Shown: one piece after another, positions 11,028 through 19,381 of the stretch
Numbering within the stretch: position 1 is the stretch's first letter
Layout: every line of letters begins with the position of its first letter
Notes under the pieces: model-generated
Databases searched by the model: none
What the model was told of the DNA's origin: nothing
The model's input: the letters and a program-made list of their open reading frames with translations, nothing else
Program-made: the position numbers and the translations under genes
NCBI GenBank assembly: GCA_020633235.1
Contig: JACKEA010000002.1
Location: 682,001 to 746,000, forward strand
Source: Polyangiaceae bacterium
Lineage (GTDB): Bacteria > Myxococcota_A > Polyangia > Polyangiales > Polyangiaceae
Direction of reading: 5' to 3'
DNA: 64,000 bases

Positions 11028-11921
11028 TCAGCGCTTTTCGATCGGCTCTCCGAGCTCGTTCGCGGGGCGCAACAGGTTCAGCGGCAAGCGGAAGTAGCGG
11101 TGGCCGTTCTCCGCGGGAGGCGGCAAGTGGCCCGCGTCGATGTTCACCTGGACGGACTGAAACAGGAGCTTGGGGGCGGCGAGGGTCGCGTCCCGCGCGG
11201 TGCGCATCTGGATGAACTGCTCCCGCGTCGTCTTGGCGGAAAGCTGCGGGTTTCGCTCCTTTTCCTTGGCGACGGTGCTCTCCCACGCCGGCTCTCGGCC
11301 GCCGGGCATGTAGTCGTGGCCGACGAACACCCGCGTCGCGTCCGGCAGGGCGTAGATCTTCTGCATCGAGTCGTACATCGCCTCGGCGCTGCCCGCCGGG
11401 AAGTCGCAACGGCCGGTGCCGTAGTCGTCCATGAACAACAGATCGCCGGTGAAGATGGCGTCACCGATCTTGAAGGTGACGCACGCCGGCGTGTGCCCGG
11501 GCGTGGCGATCACCTCGACCCGGAGCGTTCCGGCTTCCAGCGTCTCGCCGTCGGAAAGCAGTCGATCGAACTGGCTGCCGTCCGTGGCGAAGCCGTCGTC
11601 GAGGCCGAACAAGCCCTTGAAGGTCTTCTGTACCGTCTTGATGTTCTCGCCGATGGCGACGGGCGCCTCGAAGCGCTTCTTGAGGAGCTGCGACGCTGAC
11701 AAGTGGTCGGCGTGGGCGTGCGTCTCGAGCACCCAGCGCAAGCGGAGCTTCTCGTCGCGCACGAAGTCGCTCACCTGGTTCACGCTCTCGGTGAACGTGA
11801 AGGAGCCCACCGGGTCGTAGTCGAGCACCGGATCGATCACCACTGCGTCCCGACTGCTCTCGTCCCACACCACGAAAGTGACGGTGTACGTGCGGTCATC
11901 GAAAAAGCCCTTGATCTGCAT
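11028..11921 (-). CDS. Persulfide dioxygenase-like MBL-fold protein (ETHE1/Blh type)
   Basis: A 297-residue metallo-beta-lactamase-fold enzyme. 'ETHAHADHLSA', 'TPGHTPACVTF', 'FTGDLLF' and 'VFVGHDYMPGGRE' supply the metal ligands. The spacing and the segments 'GTGRCDFPAGSAEAMY' and 'SVQVNIDAG' match the ETHE1/Blh branch, which oxidises glutathione persulfide to sulfite during sulfide detoxification. No rhodanese domain is fused. The start at ATG 11921 is set by GGAGG about 8 nt upstream; two further in-frame starts upstream have no Shine-Dalgarno. It appears to be a single-gene transcript with its own terminator and a sigma-54 promoter, which fits sulfide-inducible control. Confidence 0.85.
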   Translation of the reverse strand: MQIKGFFDDRTYTVTFVVWDESSRDAVVIDPVLDYDPVGSFTFTESVNQVSDFVRDEKLRLRWVLETHAHADHLSASQLLKKRFEAPVAIGENIKTVQKTFKGLFGLDDGFATDGSQFDRLLSDGETLEAGTLRVEVIATPGHTPACVTFKIGDAIFTGDLLFMDDYGTGRCDFPAGSAEAMYDSMQKIYALPDATRVFVGHDYMPGGREPAWESTVAKEKERNPQLSAKTTREQFIQMRTARDATLAAPKLLFQSVQVNIDAGHLPPPAENGHRYFRLPLNLLRPANELGEPIEKR

Positions 11922-11963
11922 CGTTTCCTCCATGCGCTCGGACCCGCCGAGCAAGAGAAGGTG

Positions 11964-11979
11964 AGCAAGTGTCGGGCCA
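11964..11979 (-). promoter_or_regulatory. Sigma-54 (RpoN) promoter of the persulfide dioxygenase gene
   Basis: On the minus strand the sequence reads TGGCCCGACACTTGCT, matching the -24/-12 consensus TGGCACG-N4-TTGCW at all positions but one. GG and GC are exactly 12 bp apart. The transcription start is expected near 11953, giving a leader of about 32 nt that contains the Shine-Dalgarno. Confidence 0.8.
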
Positions 11980-12019
11980 ACGCGCGCCCTAAGATTTGCA
12001 GGGACTTTTCAGGGTGCCG

Positions 12020-12071
12020 CCGCGCGAAGATGGACGTTTCATGTTTCACCCGCGCGAAAATTACGTTTCAT
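12020..12071 (-). promoter_or_regulatory. Tandem upstream activator sites for the sigma-54 promoter
   Basis: Two direct repeats with the minus-strand form ATGAAACGT-N4/5-TTCGCGCGG lie at 12020-12042 and 12050-12071, about 29 bp apart (close to three helical turns). Their centres are near -78 and -107 from the predicted start, where enhancer-binding proteins bind. A further GTTTCAC half-site lies between them. The activator is not encoded nearby. Confidence 0.65.
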
Positions 12072-12090
12072 CTGGTTGCCCGCGGGGGCG

Positions 12091-12124
12091 TCCGGGACGG
12101 GGCTCGCGCCGAACCAACAATCAG
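12091..12124 (-). repeat. Interspersed palindromic repeat, copy 2 (half element)
   Basis: Shares TCCGGGACGGGG...CGCGCCG..CCAACA.TCAG with the right half of copy 7 at 57.4 kb. Its end supplies the TGA stop codon of trpA. Confidence 0.6.
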
Positions 12125-12921
12125 CTGTCGAGGCCGGAGCGCAGGGCGGCCACCAGCTCGCGGACGGCAGCCACGCGACCCGCGGTGTCTTTGGCGCCGG
12201 CGATGGCGCGCACCACGGCGGTGCCCACCACCACGCCGCTGACGCCGGCGTCGGCGACGGCGCGGGCGCGCTCCGGCGAGTCGATGCCGAAGCCGACGGC
12301 CACGGGCACGCCGATGTCGCGCTCGAGCTTCGCGGCGACCTTCGCGGCTTCGCTGAGGGGCGCCTTGGCGGAGCCCGTTACGCCGGTGAGGGACACGTAG
12401 TAGACGAAGCCGTCGGCGCCATCCACCACCAGCGGCAGCCGCTCGGGGGACGTGGTCGGAGCCACGAGGGGGATCATCGCGAGCTCCGCAGCGCGCGCGG
12501 CACCACGAAGCAGCGCGCCTTCTTCCGGCGGCAGATCCACCACCAGCAGGCCGTCCACGCCGGCAGCGGCGGCAGCGGCGGGCAGCTCTTCCTCGCCGAA
12601 AGCCACGATCGGATTCAAGTAGCTGAACAGCACCAGCGGCGCGGCGCTCTGCTGGCGCAGGCCGCGGGCCACGTCCAGGGCGCGGCGCAAGGAGCCGCCG
12701 TGCTCGATGGCGCGGTGACTGGCCGCGGCGATCACCGGCCCGTCCGCCGTGGGATCCGAGAACGGCACGCCGAGCTCGAGCACGTCCGCGCCCGCTTCCA
12801 GCGCGGCGCGAGCGCAAGCCAGGGAGTCCTCCACGGAAGGATCCCCGATGGTGAGATACACGACCAGGCGGGTCTTGCCCGCCCGCGTCGAGAAGCAGTG
12901 CCGAAGGCGCTCCGCCGTCAT
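12121..12921 (-). CDS. trpA: Tryptophan synthase alpha subunit
   Basis: A 266-residue TIM-barrel lyase that cleaves indole-3-glycerol phosphate to indole and passes indole to the beta subunit. The catalytic pair is in place: Glu49 in 'LELGVPFSDP' and Asp60 in 'PTADGP'. The phosphate-binding loops 'GFGIDSPERA' and 'GVVVGTAVV' close the barrel. The start codon overlaps the trpB stop (ATGA), so the two subunits are translationally coupled. It is the last gene of the minus-strand trp group. Its stop codon lies inside an interspersed repeat copy. Confidence 0.97.
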   Translation of the reverse strand: MTAERLRHCFSTRAGKTRLVVYLTIGDPSVEDSLACARAALEAGADVLELGVPFSDPTADGPVIAAASHRAIEHGGSLRRALDVARGLRQQSAAPLVLFSYLNPIVAFGEEELPAAAAAAGVDGLLVVDLPPEEGALLRGAARAAELAMIPLVAPTTSPERLPLVVDGADGFVYYVSLTGVTGSAKAPLSEAAKVAAKLERDIGVPVAVGFGIDSPERARAVADAGVSGVVVGTAVVRAIAGAKDTAGRVAAVRELVAALRSGLDS

Positions 12922-14138
12922 GACCGTCGCTCGAGGAGGGTGGAAAGGTCCTTGTCACCCCGGCCCGAGAGGCACACCGCGAGGGTGACGGGGCGACCGA
13001 GACGCTCGCGTTCCCGCTGGGCGATGTCCGAGAGCCGCGCAAAGGCATGGGCCGTCTCCAGCGCGATCAAAATGCCTTCTTGGCGCGCCACCCGCACCAC
13101 GGCGTCGAGCGCTTCTTCGTCCGTCGCCGCCAGGTAGCTGGCCCGACCGGAGCGCGCCAGCGCGGCGTGCTCCGGGCCGACGCCGGGGTAGTCGAGGCCG
13201 GCGCTTACGGAGTGCGCTTCCAAGATCTGACCGTCGTCGTCGGACAGCACCAAGGTGCGGGAGCCGTGCAGCACGCCGACGCGCCCGGCGGTGAGCGTGG
13301 CCGCGTGCTTGCCCGTGCTCACGCCCTCTCCCGCGGCTTCCACGCCCCACAGCGCCACGGGCTCCGGCATGAACGCGCGGAACATGCCGATGGCGTTGGA
13401 GCCGCCGCCCACGCAGGCGACCACGGCATCCGGCAGCGCGCCGGTGTGATCGTGGAGCTGCGCCTTGGCTTCGTCACCGATCACGCGCTGGAGCTCCGCC
13501 ACCAGCGTGGGGTACGGGTGCGGGCCCGCGGCGGAGCCCACGCAGTAGTGCGTGGTGCTCACGTTCGTGACCCAATCGCGCAGGGCTTCGTTCATTGCGT
13601 CCTTCAGCGTGCGGGACCCGCTGTGCACGGGAGTGACCTTGGCCCCCAAGAGCTGCATGCGGGCGACGTTGGGCGCTTGCCGCTCCACGTCCACCGCGCC
13701 CATGTACACCTCGCAGGGAATGTCGAGCACCGCGGCCGCCGTTGCCGTCGCCACGCCATGCTGCCCTGCGCCCGTCTCGGCGATGATTCGCGTCTTGCCG
13801 AGCTTCTTGGCGAGCAGCACCTGACCCAGGGCGTTGTTGATCTTGTGCGCGCCGGTGTGACACAGGTCCTCGCGCTTGAGCCACAGCGCAGCGATGGTGT
13901 CGCCCTTCGGATCCAGCGCTCGGCGCAAGCGCTCGGCGCGCGTCACGGGGGTCGGGCGCCCGACGTAGCTCCGGAGCATGTCCCGCCACTCGCTCTGGAA
14001 TGGCTCCGCGAGCACGATGTCCTCCAGCGCTCGCTCCAGCTCGGCGAGGGCGACCACCAGCGTCTCCGCGACGAAGCGGCCGCCGAACTCTCCGAAGTAG
14101 CCGGCGCGGAACGGCTCGGGCGCAGTGCTCTGAGTCAT
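12918..14138 (-). CDS. trpB: Tryptophan synthase beta subunit
   Basis: A 406-residue PLP enzyme that condenses indole with serine. 'REDLCHTGAHKINNALGQ' carries the Schiff-base lysine (Lys99). 'ETGAGQHGVA' and the phosphate loop 'CVGGGSNAIGM' are intact. The N-terminal 'GYFGEFGGRFVAETL' is standard for the family and supports ATG 14138; a TTG 39 nt upstream gives a non-conserved extension. It follows the lipoprotein gene by 41 nt and overlaps trpA by 4 nt. Confidence 0.97.
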   Translation of the reverse strand: MTQSTAPEPFRAGYFGEFGGRFVAETLVVALAELERALEDIVLAEPFQSEWRDMLRSYVGRPTPVTRAERLRRALDPKGDTIAALWLKREDLCHTGAHKINNALGQVLLAKKLGKTRIIAETGAGQHGVATATAAAVLDIPCEVYMGAVDVERQAPNVARMQLLGAKVTPVHSGSRTLKDAMNEALRDWVTNVSTTHYCVGSAAGPHPYPTLVAELQRVIGDEAKAQLHDHTGALPDAVVACVGGGSNAIGMFRAFMPEPVALWGVEAAGEGVSTGKHAATLTAGRVGVLHGSRTLVLSDDDGQILEAHSVSAGLDYPGVGPEHAALARSGRASYLAATDEEALDAVVRVARQEGILIALETAHAFARLSDIAQRERERLGRPVTLAVCLSGRGDKDLSTLLERRS

Positions 14139-14179
14139 GGGAAGGGACAGTCTCGTGCGCGAGCCCGGTGCGCGCAAGG

Positions 14180-14668
14180 TCAGGGTGCGCCGCCGTCAGC
14201 GCCTTCCGGAACCAAGCGGCAGCTCACGGCGGCGCCGGTGGCCGTGGCACGAAAGCCGCCGTCCGGCAGCTCGCGCTCCGACCAGCGCTCGCTCAGGGTC
14301 ATACGCCCCTCTCGTGCTCGGTCCTGCGGGATGCGAAAGTCCGACAGCACGGCGGAACCGCTGCTCGGCTCCAGCACCACCTGGTACACGTCCTCGCCGC
14401 CTTCGGAAAAATGCTGCTCGGCAACGACGGTGTCTCGCGCCGGGGCCGTCTCGGCCAAGAGCAGGCGCCCGTCCTTCTGTTTCGTGAGCACCACCGTGGC
14501 GCTTCGCGCCACCGGGGCGCGGCTGCTGTCCACGCACTCGCGCTCCTGATAGCGCGCTAGCGTCGTTCCCGACAGCTCGCGGCGCGCGCCCTGGGCGCTG
14601 CCACCGCGAATGCTCGCCGAGGAGCACGCCGCCACCACGACGGCGCCCGCGAGCAGCGCGCGCTTCAC
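14180..14668 (-). CDS. Small lipoprotein lodged between trpF and trpB
   Basis: A 162-residue protein with a short signal peptide and the lipobox VVAAC at residues 11-15. The mature part is beta-rich with no recognised domain. GTG 14668 overlaps the trpF stop (GTGA), so translation is coupled to a cytoplasmic biosynthetic gene, which is unexpected for a lipoprotein. No function is suggested. Confidence 0.7.
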   Translation of the reverse strand: MKRALLAGAVVVAACSSASIRGGSAQGARRELSGTTLARYQERECVDSSRAPVARSATVVLTKQKDGRLLLAETAPARDTVVAEQHFSEGGEDVYQVVLEPSSGSAVLSDFRIPQDRAREGRMTLSERWSERELPDGGFRATATGAAVSCRLVPEGADGGAP

Positions 14669-15273
14669 GCCGCCCCCTTGCTGGCGCGCACGAACGCCGC
14701 GACCCGCGCTGCGTCCTTCTTCCCGGGCGCGCTCTCCACGCCGCTGGCCACGTCCACGCCCCAGGGAGAAACTTCCGCGATCACCTCGGCGACGTTCTCC
14801 GGCGTGAGCCCGCCGGCGACGATCACCGAACGCTCACGGCACAGCTCGCGCACCAACGCGAGCTCGAGACGAACGCCGCTGCCCCCGAGCACTCCGGCCA
14901 CCCGCGCGTCCACCAACACGCGGTCCCCCGGCATGCGTCGCGCCTGCTCCACGTCCGCGGCGCCTCCGACGCGCACGGCCTTGTAGGCGCCGGGGAGCAG
15001 CGCCGCGACCGCGCTTTCCGCCTCGCCGCCGTGGAGCTGCAGGGTGGCGAAACCGACGCGCTGCCGCAGCGCGCCAGCGTCGGTCATGTCCGCCACCACG
15101 CCGACGATTTCGAGCGACGTGCCCACGGCGCCGACGATGCGCCGCGCGTCCTCTTCCGCGAGCTTCCGCGGCGACCCGACAACAAAATTCAAACCGATGG
15201 CATCAGCTCCCAGATCCCGCGCGAGGACGGCATCCTCCACCGACGTGACGCCGCAGATCTTGACCCAGGTCAC
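14665..15273 (-). CDS. trpF: Phosphoribosylanthranilate isomerase
   Basis: A 202-residue TIM-barrel isomerase of tryptophan synthesis (Amadori rearrangement of phosphoribosylanthranilate). 'WVKICGVTSVEDA' carries the catalytic cysteine near the N-terminus, and 'VLVDARV' the conserved aspartate. 'QLHGGE', 'IVAGGLTPENV' and 'GVDVASGVES' are family hallmarks. GTG 15273 overlaps the stop of the CheY-like gene (GTGA). Other trp genes (E, G, D, C) are not in this window. Confidence 0.93.
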   Translation of the reverse strand: MTWVKICGVTSVEDAVLARDLGADAIGLNFVVGSPRKLAEEDARRIVGAVGTSLEIVGVVADMTDAGALRQRVGFATLQLHGGEAESAVAALLPGAYKAVRVGGAADVEQARRMPGDRVLVDARVAGVLGGSGVRLELALVRELCRERSVIVAGGLTPENVAEVIAEVSPWGVDVASGVESAPGKKDAARVAAFVRASKGAA

Positions 15274-15647
15274 TCGATCTTGAGCAGCTCTTTGACGGTG
15301 GCGATGACCTGCGGAGCCTGGATCGGCTTGGTGATGTAGGCGTTCGCCCCGAGCTGCAGGGCACGCTGGCGATCTTCCTGCGAGCCCTCCGTCGTGATGA
15401 TGACGATGGGAGTGTCCTTGTGCACCGGATCGCTGCGCACGCGCTTGACGAGCTTCAACCCATCCATGATGGGCATGTTGATGTCGGTGACGATGATGTC
15501 GTAGCGAGCGGAGGCGAGCTTGCGCAGACCATCCACGCCGTCGTCCGCCTCGGTCACGCGCAGGTTCTTCACGCGGGCCAGGGCGAAGACCAAGAGCTGC
15601 CGCATCATCGGCGAGTCTTCGACTATCAAGCAGGAGTATTCGGCCAT
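15270..15647 (-). CDS. Single-domain CheY-like response regulator
   Basis: A 125-residue receiver with no output domain. The acidic pocket is Glu10/Asp11, the phosphoacceptor is Asp55 in 'VTDINMPIMDG', and the conserved lysine is Lys107 in 'TKPIQ'. It starts 3 nt after the GAF-protein stop and its own stop overlaps the trpF start. No histidine kinase is adjacent, so it must take phosphate from elsewhere or act through protein contacts. Position suggests co-expression with trpFBA. Confidence 0.9.
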   Translation of the reverse strand: MAEYSCLIVEDSPMMRQLLVFALARVKNLRVTEADDGVDGLRKLASARYDIIVTDINMPIMDGLKLVKRVRSDPVHKDTPIVIITTEGSQEDRQRALQLGANAYITKPIQAPQVIATVKELLKIE

Positions 15648-15650
15648 GGG

Positions 15651-16505
15651 TCAAACGCTGAGATCGAGGAAGGCTTCCAGCCCGGGCATTTTTCGTTCCG
15701 CCTGAACGAACAGGCTGGCACTGACCAGCGCCGAGGCGGCGTGCTGGCCCAAGAGCTTGAAGAGCTCGAAGTCGATGGTGTCAAAGCGAGTCTTTTGCGA
15801 CAGCGTGGAAAAAATCGCAATCACCCCGACGACTTGGTCGTCCACGGAGAGGGGAACGATGGCCGCCGGACGCAGAAGCGAGCCCTTGCTCGGGTCCGAA
15901 TCTTCCTCCACGGAGGCTTCCCCGCTCTGGAAGACGGTGCCGACCGGCCCATTGTCCACGGGGCTCGGGCTCAGCTCCTCGCCGCGAACGCCTTCGAAGG
16001 CGACCGGGACCAGCTCTTGGCGGTCTCGATCCGCGAGGTAGATGCAGTAGCGTTCCGCGCCCACCAGCTGCGCCAAGACCTCTTTGATGCGCCGCGTGAC
16101 GCCGCGGGGGGACAAGCTCGCGTGGAGCTGATTGCTGGCGACGAACAGGTTGGCGAGGTTCGCGAACTCCCCCTCGATCTCGTGAAAGCGGGTGGAAAAT
16201 TCGTTGGAGACCGCTTCCGCCTTCTGGGTGCGGTTGAGCAGGTCGCTCTTGTCCCGCTCCAGCTCGGCGATCTTGTCGAGCAGCTCCCGAATGGCGGAGT
16301 CCGCCTGCACCTTGGCCCTGAGCTCGGCGTTCTCCGACTCCAACTCCGATAGCCGCCCCTGCATGCGCTCGAACTCCGCGATGGACTCTTCCGTGAGCCG
16401 CGCACCCTTGGTGAATGTCCTGAGGAACTGATCGCGTTCCTTCTTGAGATCCTGGGGCGGCGCATCGCTACGCCCGGTTCGTCGACCTCGATCCTCGTCC
16501 GACAT
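15651..16505 (-). CDS. Coiled-coil GAF-domain protein
   Basis: A 284-residue cytoplasmic protein. Residues 1-30 are polar. Residues about 30-110 form a long heptad-rich coiled coil (Glu/Leu/Arg repeats). Residues about 125-280 form a GAF domain ('LVGAERYCIYLADRDRQELVPVA', later 'PLSVDDQVVGVIAIFS'). No kinase, cyclase or phosphodiesterase module follows. ATG 16505 starts the conserved polar leader; longer frames upstream look like shadow sequence. With the adjacent receiver it forms a two-gene regulatory pair at the head of the trpF-B-A run. The ligand is unknown. Confidence 0.78.
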   Translation of the reverse strand: MSDEDRGRRTGRSDAPPQDLKKERDQFLRTFTKGARLTEESIAEFERMQGRLSELESENAELRAKVQADSAIRELLDKIAELERDKSDLLNRTQKAEAVSNEFSTRFHEIEGEFANLANLFVASNQLHASLSPRGVTRRIKEVLAQLVGAERYCIYLADRDRQELVPVAFEGVRGEELSPSPVDNGPVGTVFQSGEASVEEDSDPSKGSLLRPAAIVPLSVDDQVVGVIAIFSTLSQKTRFDTIDFELFKLLGQHAASALVSASLFVQAERKMPGLEAFLDLSV

Positions 16506-16659
16506 TCCACTCTCGCTGGCGGTCCAGAGGGAGCACGGTATCACGCTCCGCCGGGCCCCCGCACGGGTGAGGGACGGCCCGACGGCCGGGAAGACATTTT
16601 CCGGCCCCTTCGCAAGGATTCCGGCCGCTTTGGGGGCGTTCTTGCTACCCTCGAAGGCC

Positions 16660-16983
16660 GTGACCGACGATTCCGCCGACTTGGATGCCATCGACGAGCT
16701 TCTGGAGGCCGGCGACCTCGAGGGCGCGCGCTCGAAGCTGAGCCAGGCCACCGAGCAGGGCAACGCCCTCAAGGTGCTGCGCATCAAGCTGTCGATGTAC
16801 GACGGATCCCTGTCTCCCGGCGCGGCGATGCAGCGGCTGATTCAGATCATGCGCACCGACGCCAATGCTCCGCGCGCGAAGGAGCTGTACCAAGAGGCGT
16901 CCAACTCCGCCTATCAGAGCCGGCAGTCCTCCGTGTCGCACTCGCATCCGCCGCCGCCGACGGATTCAGAAGACGACAGCTGA
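16660..16983 (+). CDS. Small helical hypothetical protein
   Basis: A 107-residue acidic, helical protein with a TPR-like character ('AIDELLEAGDLEGARSKLSQA') and a polar His/Pro/Ser tail. GTG 16660 is preceded by a TACCCT box at 16646-16651 (8 nt gap) and no Shine-Dalgarno. It ends 1 nt before the spermidine-synthase-like gene and is probably its operon leader. It is divergent from the GAF gene across 154 bp. No family is recognised. Confidence 0.55.
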   Translation: MTDDSADLDAIDELLEAGDLEGARSKLSQATEQGNALKVLRIKLSMYDGSLSPGAAMQRLIQIMRTDANAPRAKELYQEASNSAYQSRQSSVSHSHPPPPTDSEDDS

Positions 16984-16984
16984 G

Positions 16985-19381
16985 GTGCCGGACAGCTCCA
17001 ACGAACGTGAGGCGCCAGGACAGGGCTGGTTCCTGGCGGGCCTGGCTCTGGTCACCTCCTGCCTGCTGGCGCTGGAGGTGCTGGACACACGACTGCTCAG
17101 CGTTCTGACCTGGTACTCGCTGGCGTTCCTGGTGATCGCCATGGGCCTGTTCGGGCTCACGGCGGGCGCGGTGCACGTATACCTGAACCCCGAGCGTTGG
17201 ACGCTGGAGCGTCTGTCGCGCTCGCTGGCGCGGGACTCCCTGCTGCTCGCCGTGGCGATCCCGGCGAGCTACGTCGCGCTCTTGGTGATGCCGCTGAGGG
17301 TGGAGCCGGTGGCCACCACGGTGGTGCTCTTCATCGTGTTCGCGGGCGCCATCGCCCTGCCCTTCTATCCCGCCGGGCGCGTGGTCGCCGCGGCGCTGAC
17401 GCGCTCGCCGTTTCCCGTGGGCCGGGTGTATGCCGTGGATCTCGGCGGCGCCGCTCTGGGCGCGCCGCTGGTGCCGCTGGTGCTGCACGTGCTGGACGGT
17501 GGCTCGGCGATCCTCGCCTCCAGCGTGATCGCCGCGCTTGCCGCGGTGCTGTTCGCGCGCTCCGGCGGGCATCGGGATCTGGTGAAGAAGGGCGCCGCCG
17601 CGGCGCTGGGCCTGGCTGCCCTTGCCGGGGCGAATGCCGCCAGCGATCACGGTCTCGAGCCGCTGTGGGTGAAGGGCCGCCCGGAGTCTCGCGACAACGT
17701 GGTGAAGGAGCTGTGGAACAGCCACTCCCGGGTGCAGCTGCTCGCCCCCGCGCAGGTGCCGGCAGCGATGTGGGGCGGCGGCCGCAAGTGCCGCGCGCCG
17801 GTGTTGCTGCAACAGGGCATCGAGATCGACGCTCACGCCGCGACGCCGCTGTACCTGGTGGGCAGCGACTTCGAGAAATTGCGTTTCCTCCAGTGCGACG
17901 TCACCAACGTCGTGCATCGCATTCGCCCGAAGGGGCCGATGGCCATCATCGGCGTCGGCGGCTCCCGGGACATCCAGGCCGCATTGCTCTCGGGCCACGC
18001 GCCGGTGGTGGGCATCGAGTTCAACGATCGCCTGCTCGAGCTCTTGCGCGGTCCGCTGGGGGAAAAGACCGGCATTCACGGCCGGCCGGACGTGCAGCTG
18101 GTGCACGACGAAGCGCGCAGCTACCTCGCCCGGCACCCGGAGCAGCGCTACTCCGTGATCCAGGCGTCCCTCATCGACACCTGGGCCGCCACCGGCGCCG
18201 GCGCCCACGCTTTGGGGGAGAACAGCCTGTACACGGTGCAGGCCTTCGATCTGTTCCTGGATCGCCTGGAGCCCGGGGGCGTGCTCACCGTTTCGCGTTG
18301 GGCCACCGTGGAAACCGCGCGCTTGGTCTCGCTCGCCGTCGGCGCGCTGCTCGCCAAGGGCGTGAAGGATCCCAGCGCGCACATCGCCCTGCTCGCCTCC
18401 GGTCCCGTCGCCACCTTGATCCTGTCCAAGGATCCGCTCACCGCCGCGGATCAGACGGGCCTCGCCCAGCTCGCCGACCAAGAAGGCTTCATCGTGGTCG
18501 CCGCGCCGAACAAGCCCGCGACGCTGCCGCGCCTCGTGGCATACCTCTCGGCGAAGTCCACCGCCGAGCTCGACCGTGTCGCTCTGGAGCCGGATCTGGA
18601 CTTCCGACCGCCCACGGACGATCGCCCCTTCTTCTTCAACGTGGTGCGCTTGCGAGCCGTGGCCAAACCGCTGCCCAAGGCGACCCACGGGAGCATCGAA
18701 GGGAACCTGCTCGCCACCCGCACGCTGGGCCTCGCGCTGCTGTCGTCCTTGGTGCTGGTGATCGTGGCCATCGTGCTGCCGCTGTTCCGGCGCGCGCGGC
18801 CTCAGGGGCACTCGGGCCGCACGCTGTGGGCGGCGCTGGTGTACTTCGCCGCCATCGGTGTCGGCTTCATGTTGGCGGAGATCGCGCTCCTGCAACGCTT
18901 GAGCCTGGTGCTCGGGCACCCGACCTACAGCCTGCTGGTCGTGCTCTCGAGCCTGGTGGGCGCCGCCGGCCTCGGCTCGCTGCTGAGCGACCGCTTGCCC
19001 TTGGACCGCGCTCCCATCTGCTTCGTGTATCCCGTAGTGCTGGCGGCCGTGCTCGCCGCCATTGCCCTCGCCTGGCCCACCCTCAGCGCTTCCGTCGCCG
19101 CGCAGGGCAACGCGCATCGCATCGGCTTTGCCATCGCCGTGTGCGGCGTCACCGGTCTGTGTCTCGGCTTCGCGTTTCCGGCCGGCCTGCGCATCGCGCG
19201 TCAGGCTTTGTCCGCAGAAACGCCGTGGCTCTGGGGCATCAACGGCGTGGGCAGCGTGCTCGCGAGCAGCCTCGCCATCGCCATCGCGCTCTCCTACGGC
19301 CTCACGGTCTTGCTGCTGGTGGCCGCCGCTTGCTACCTGCTGCTGATCCCCGCCGTGCTCGTGATGCGAGGCAGCGGATGA
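16985..19381 (+). CDS. Polytopic membrane protein with spermidine-synthase-like domain, copy A
   Basis: A 798-residue protein in three parts. Residues about 1-215 hold several transmembrane helices. A central Rossmann domain (about 230-530) has the SAM-binding-type loop 'IIGVGGSRDIQAAL' near residue 320, then 'VVGIEFNDRLLELL' and 'VQLVHDEARSYL'. The C-terminal membrane domain (about 570-798) contains 'GFMLAEIALLQRLSLVLG'. The fold is that of spermidine synthase or methyltransferases, but the embedding between membrane domains argues against ordinary polyamine synthesis. GTG 16985 follows the small gene by 1 nt. A paralogue of similar length lies at 27141-29543 on the other strand. Confidence 0.75.
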   Translation: MPDSSNEREAPGQGWFLAGLALVTSCLLALEVLDTRLLSVLTWYSLAFLVIAMGLFGLTAGAVHVYLNPERWTLERLSRSLARDSLLLAVAIPASYVALLVMPLRVEPVATTVVLFIVFAGAIALPFYPAGRVVAAALTRSPFPVGRVYAVDLGGAALGAPLVPLVLHVLDGGSAILASSVIAALAAVLFARSGGHRDLVKKGAAAALGLAALAGANAASDHGLEPLWVKGRPESRDNVVKELWNSHSRVQLLAPAQVPAAMWGGGRKCRAPVLLQQGIEIDAHAATPLYLVGSDFEKLRFLQCDVTNVVHRIRPKGPMAIIGVGGSRDIQAALLSGHAPVVGIEFNDRLLELLRGPLGEKTGIHGRPDVQLVHDEARSYLARHPEQRYSVIQASLIDTWAATGAGAHALGENSLYTVQAFDLFLDRLEPGGVLTVSRWATVETARLVSLAVGALLAKGVKDPSAHIALLASGPVATLILSKDPLTAADQTGLAQLADQEGFIVVAAPNKPATLPRLVAYLSAKSTAELDRVALEPDLDFRPPTDDRPFFFNVVRLRAVAKPLPKATHGSIEGNLLATRTLGLALLSSLVLVIVAIVLPLFRRARPQGHSGRTLWAALVYFAAIGVGFMLAEIALLQRLSLVLGHPTYSLLVVLSSLVGAAGLGSLLSDRLPLDRAPICFVYPVVLAAVLAAIALAWPTLSASVAAQGNAHRIGFAIAVCGVTGLCLGFAFPAGLRIARQALSAETPWLWGINGVGSVLASSLAIAIALSYGLTVLLLVAAACYLLLIPAVLVMRGSG

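Noticed and set aside
17197..19377. Upstream extension of the GT-C-like gene through the SpeE-like gene in another frame
   Set aside because: The extension is Arg/Pro-rich shadow sequence; the real start is ATG 19378, overlapping the previous stop.
16985..19381. Plain spermidine synthase assignment
   Set aside because: The domain is embedded between membrane regions and its nucleotide loop departs from the usual GGG form, so polyamine synthesis should not be assumed; the same applies to 27141-29543.
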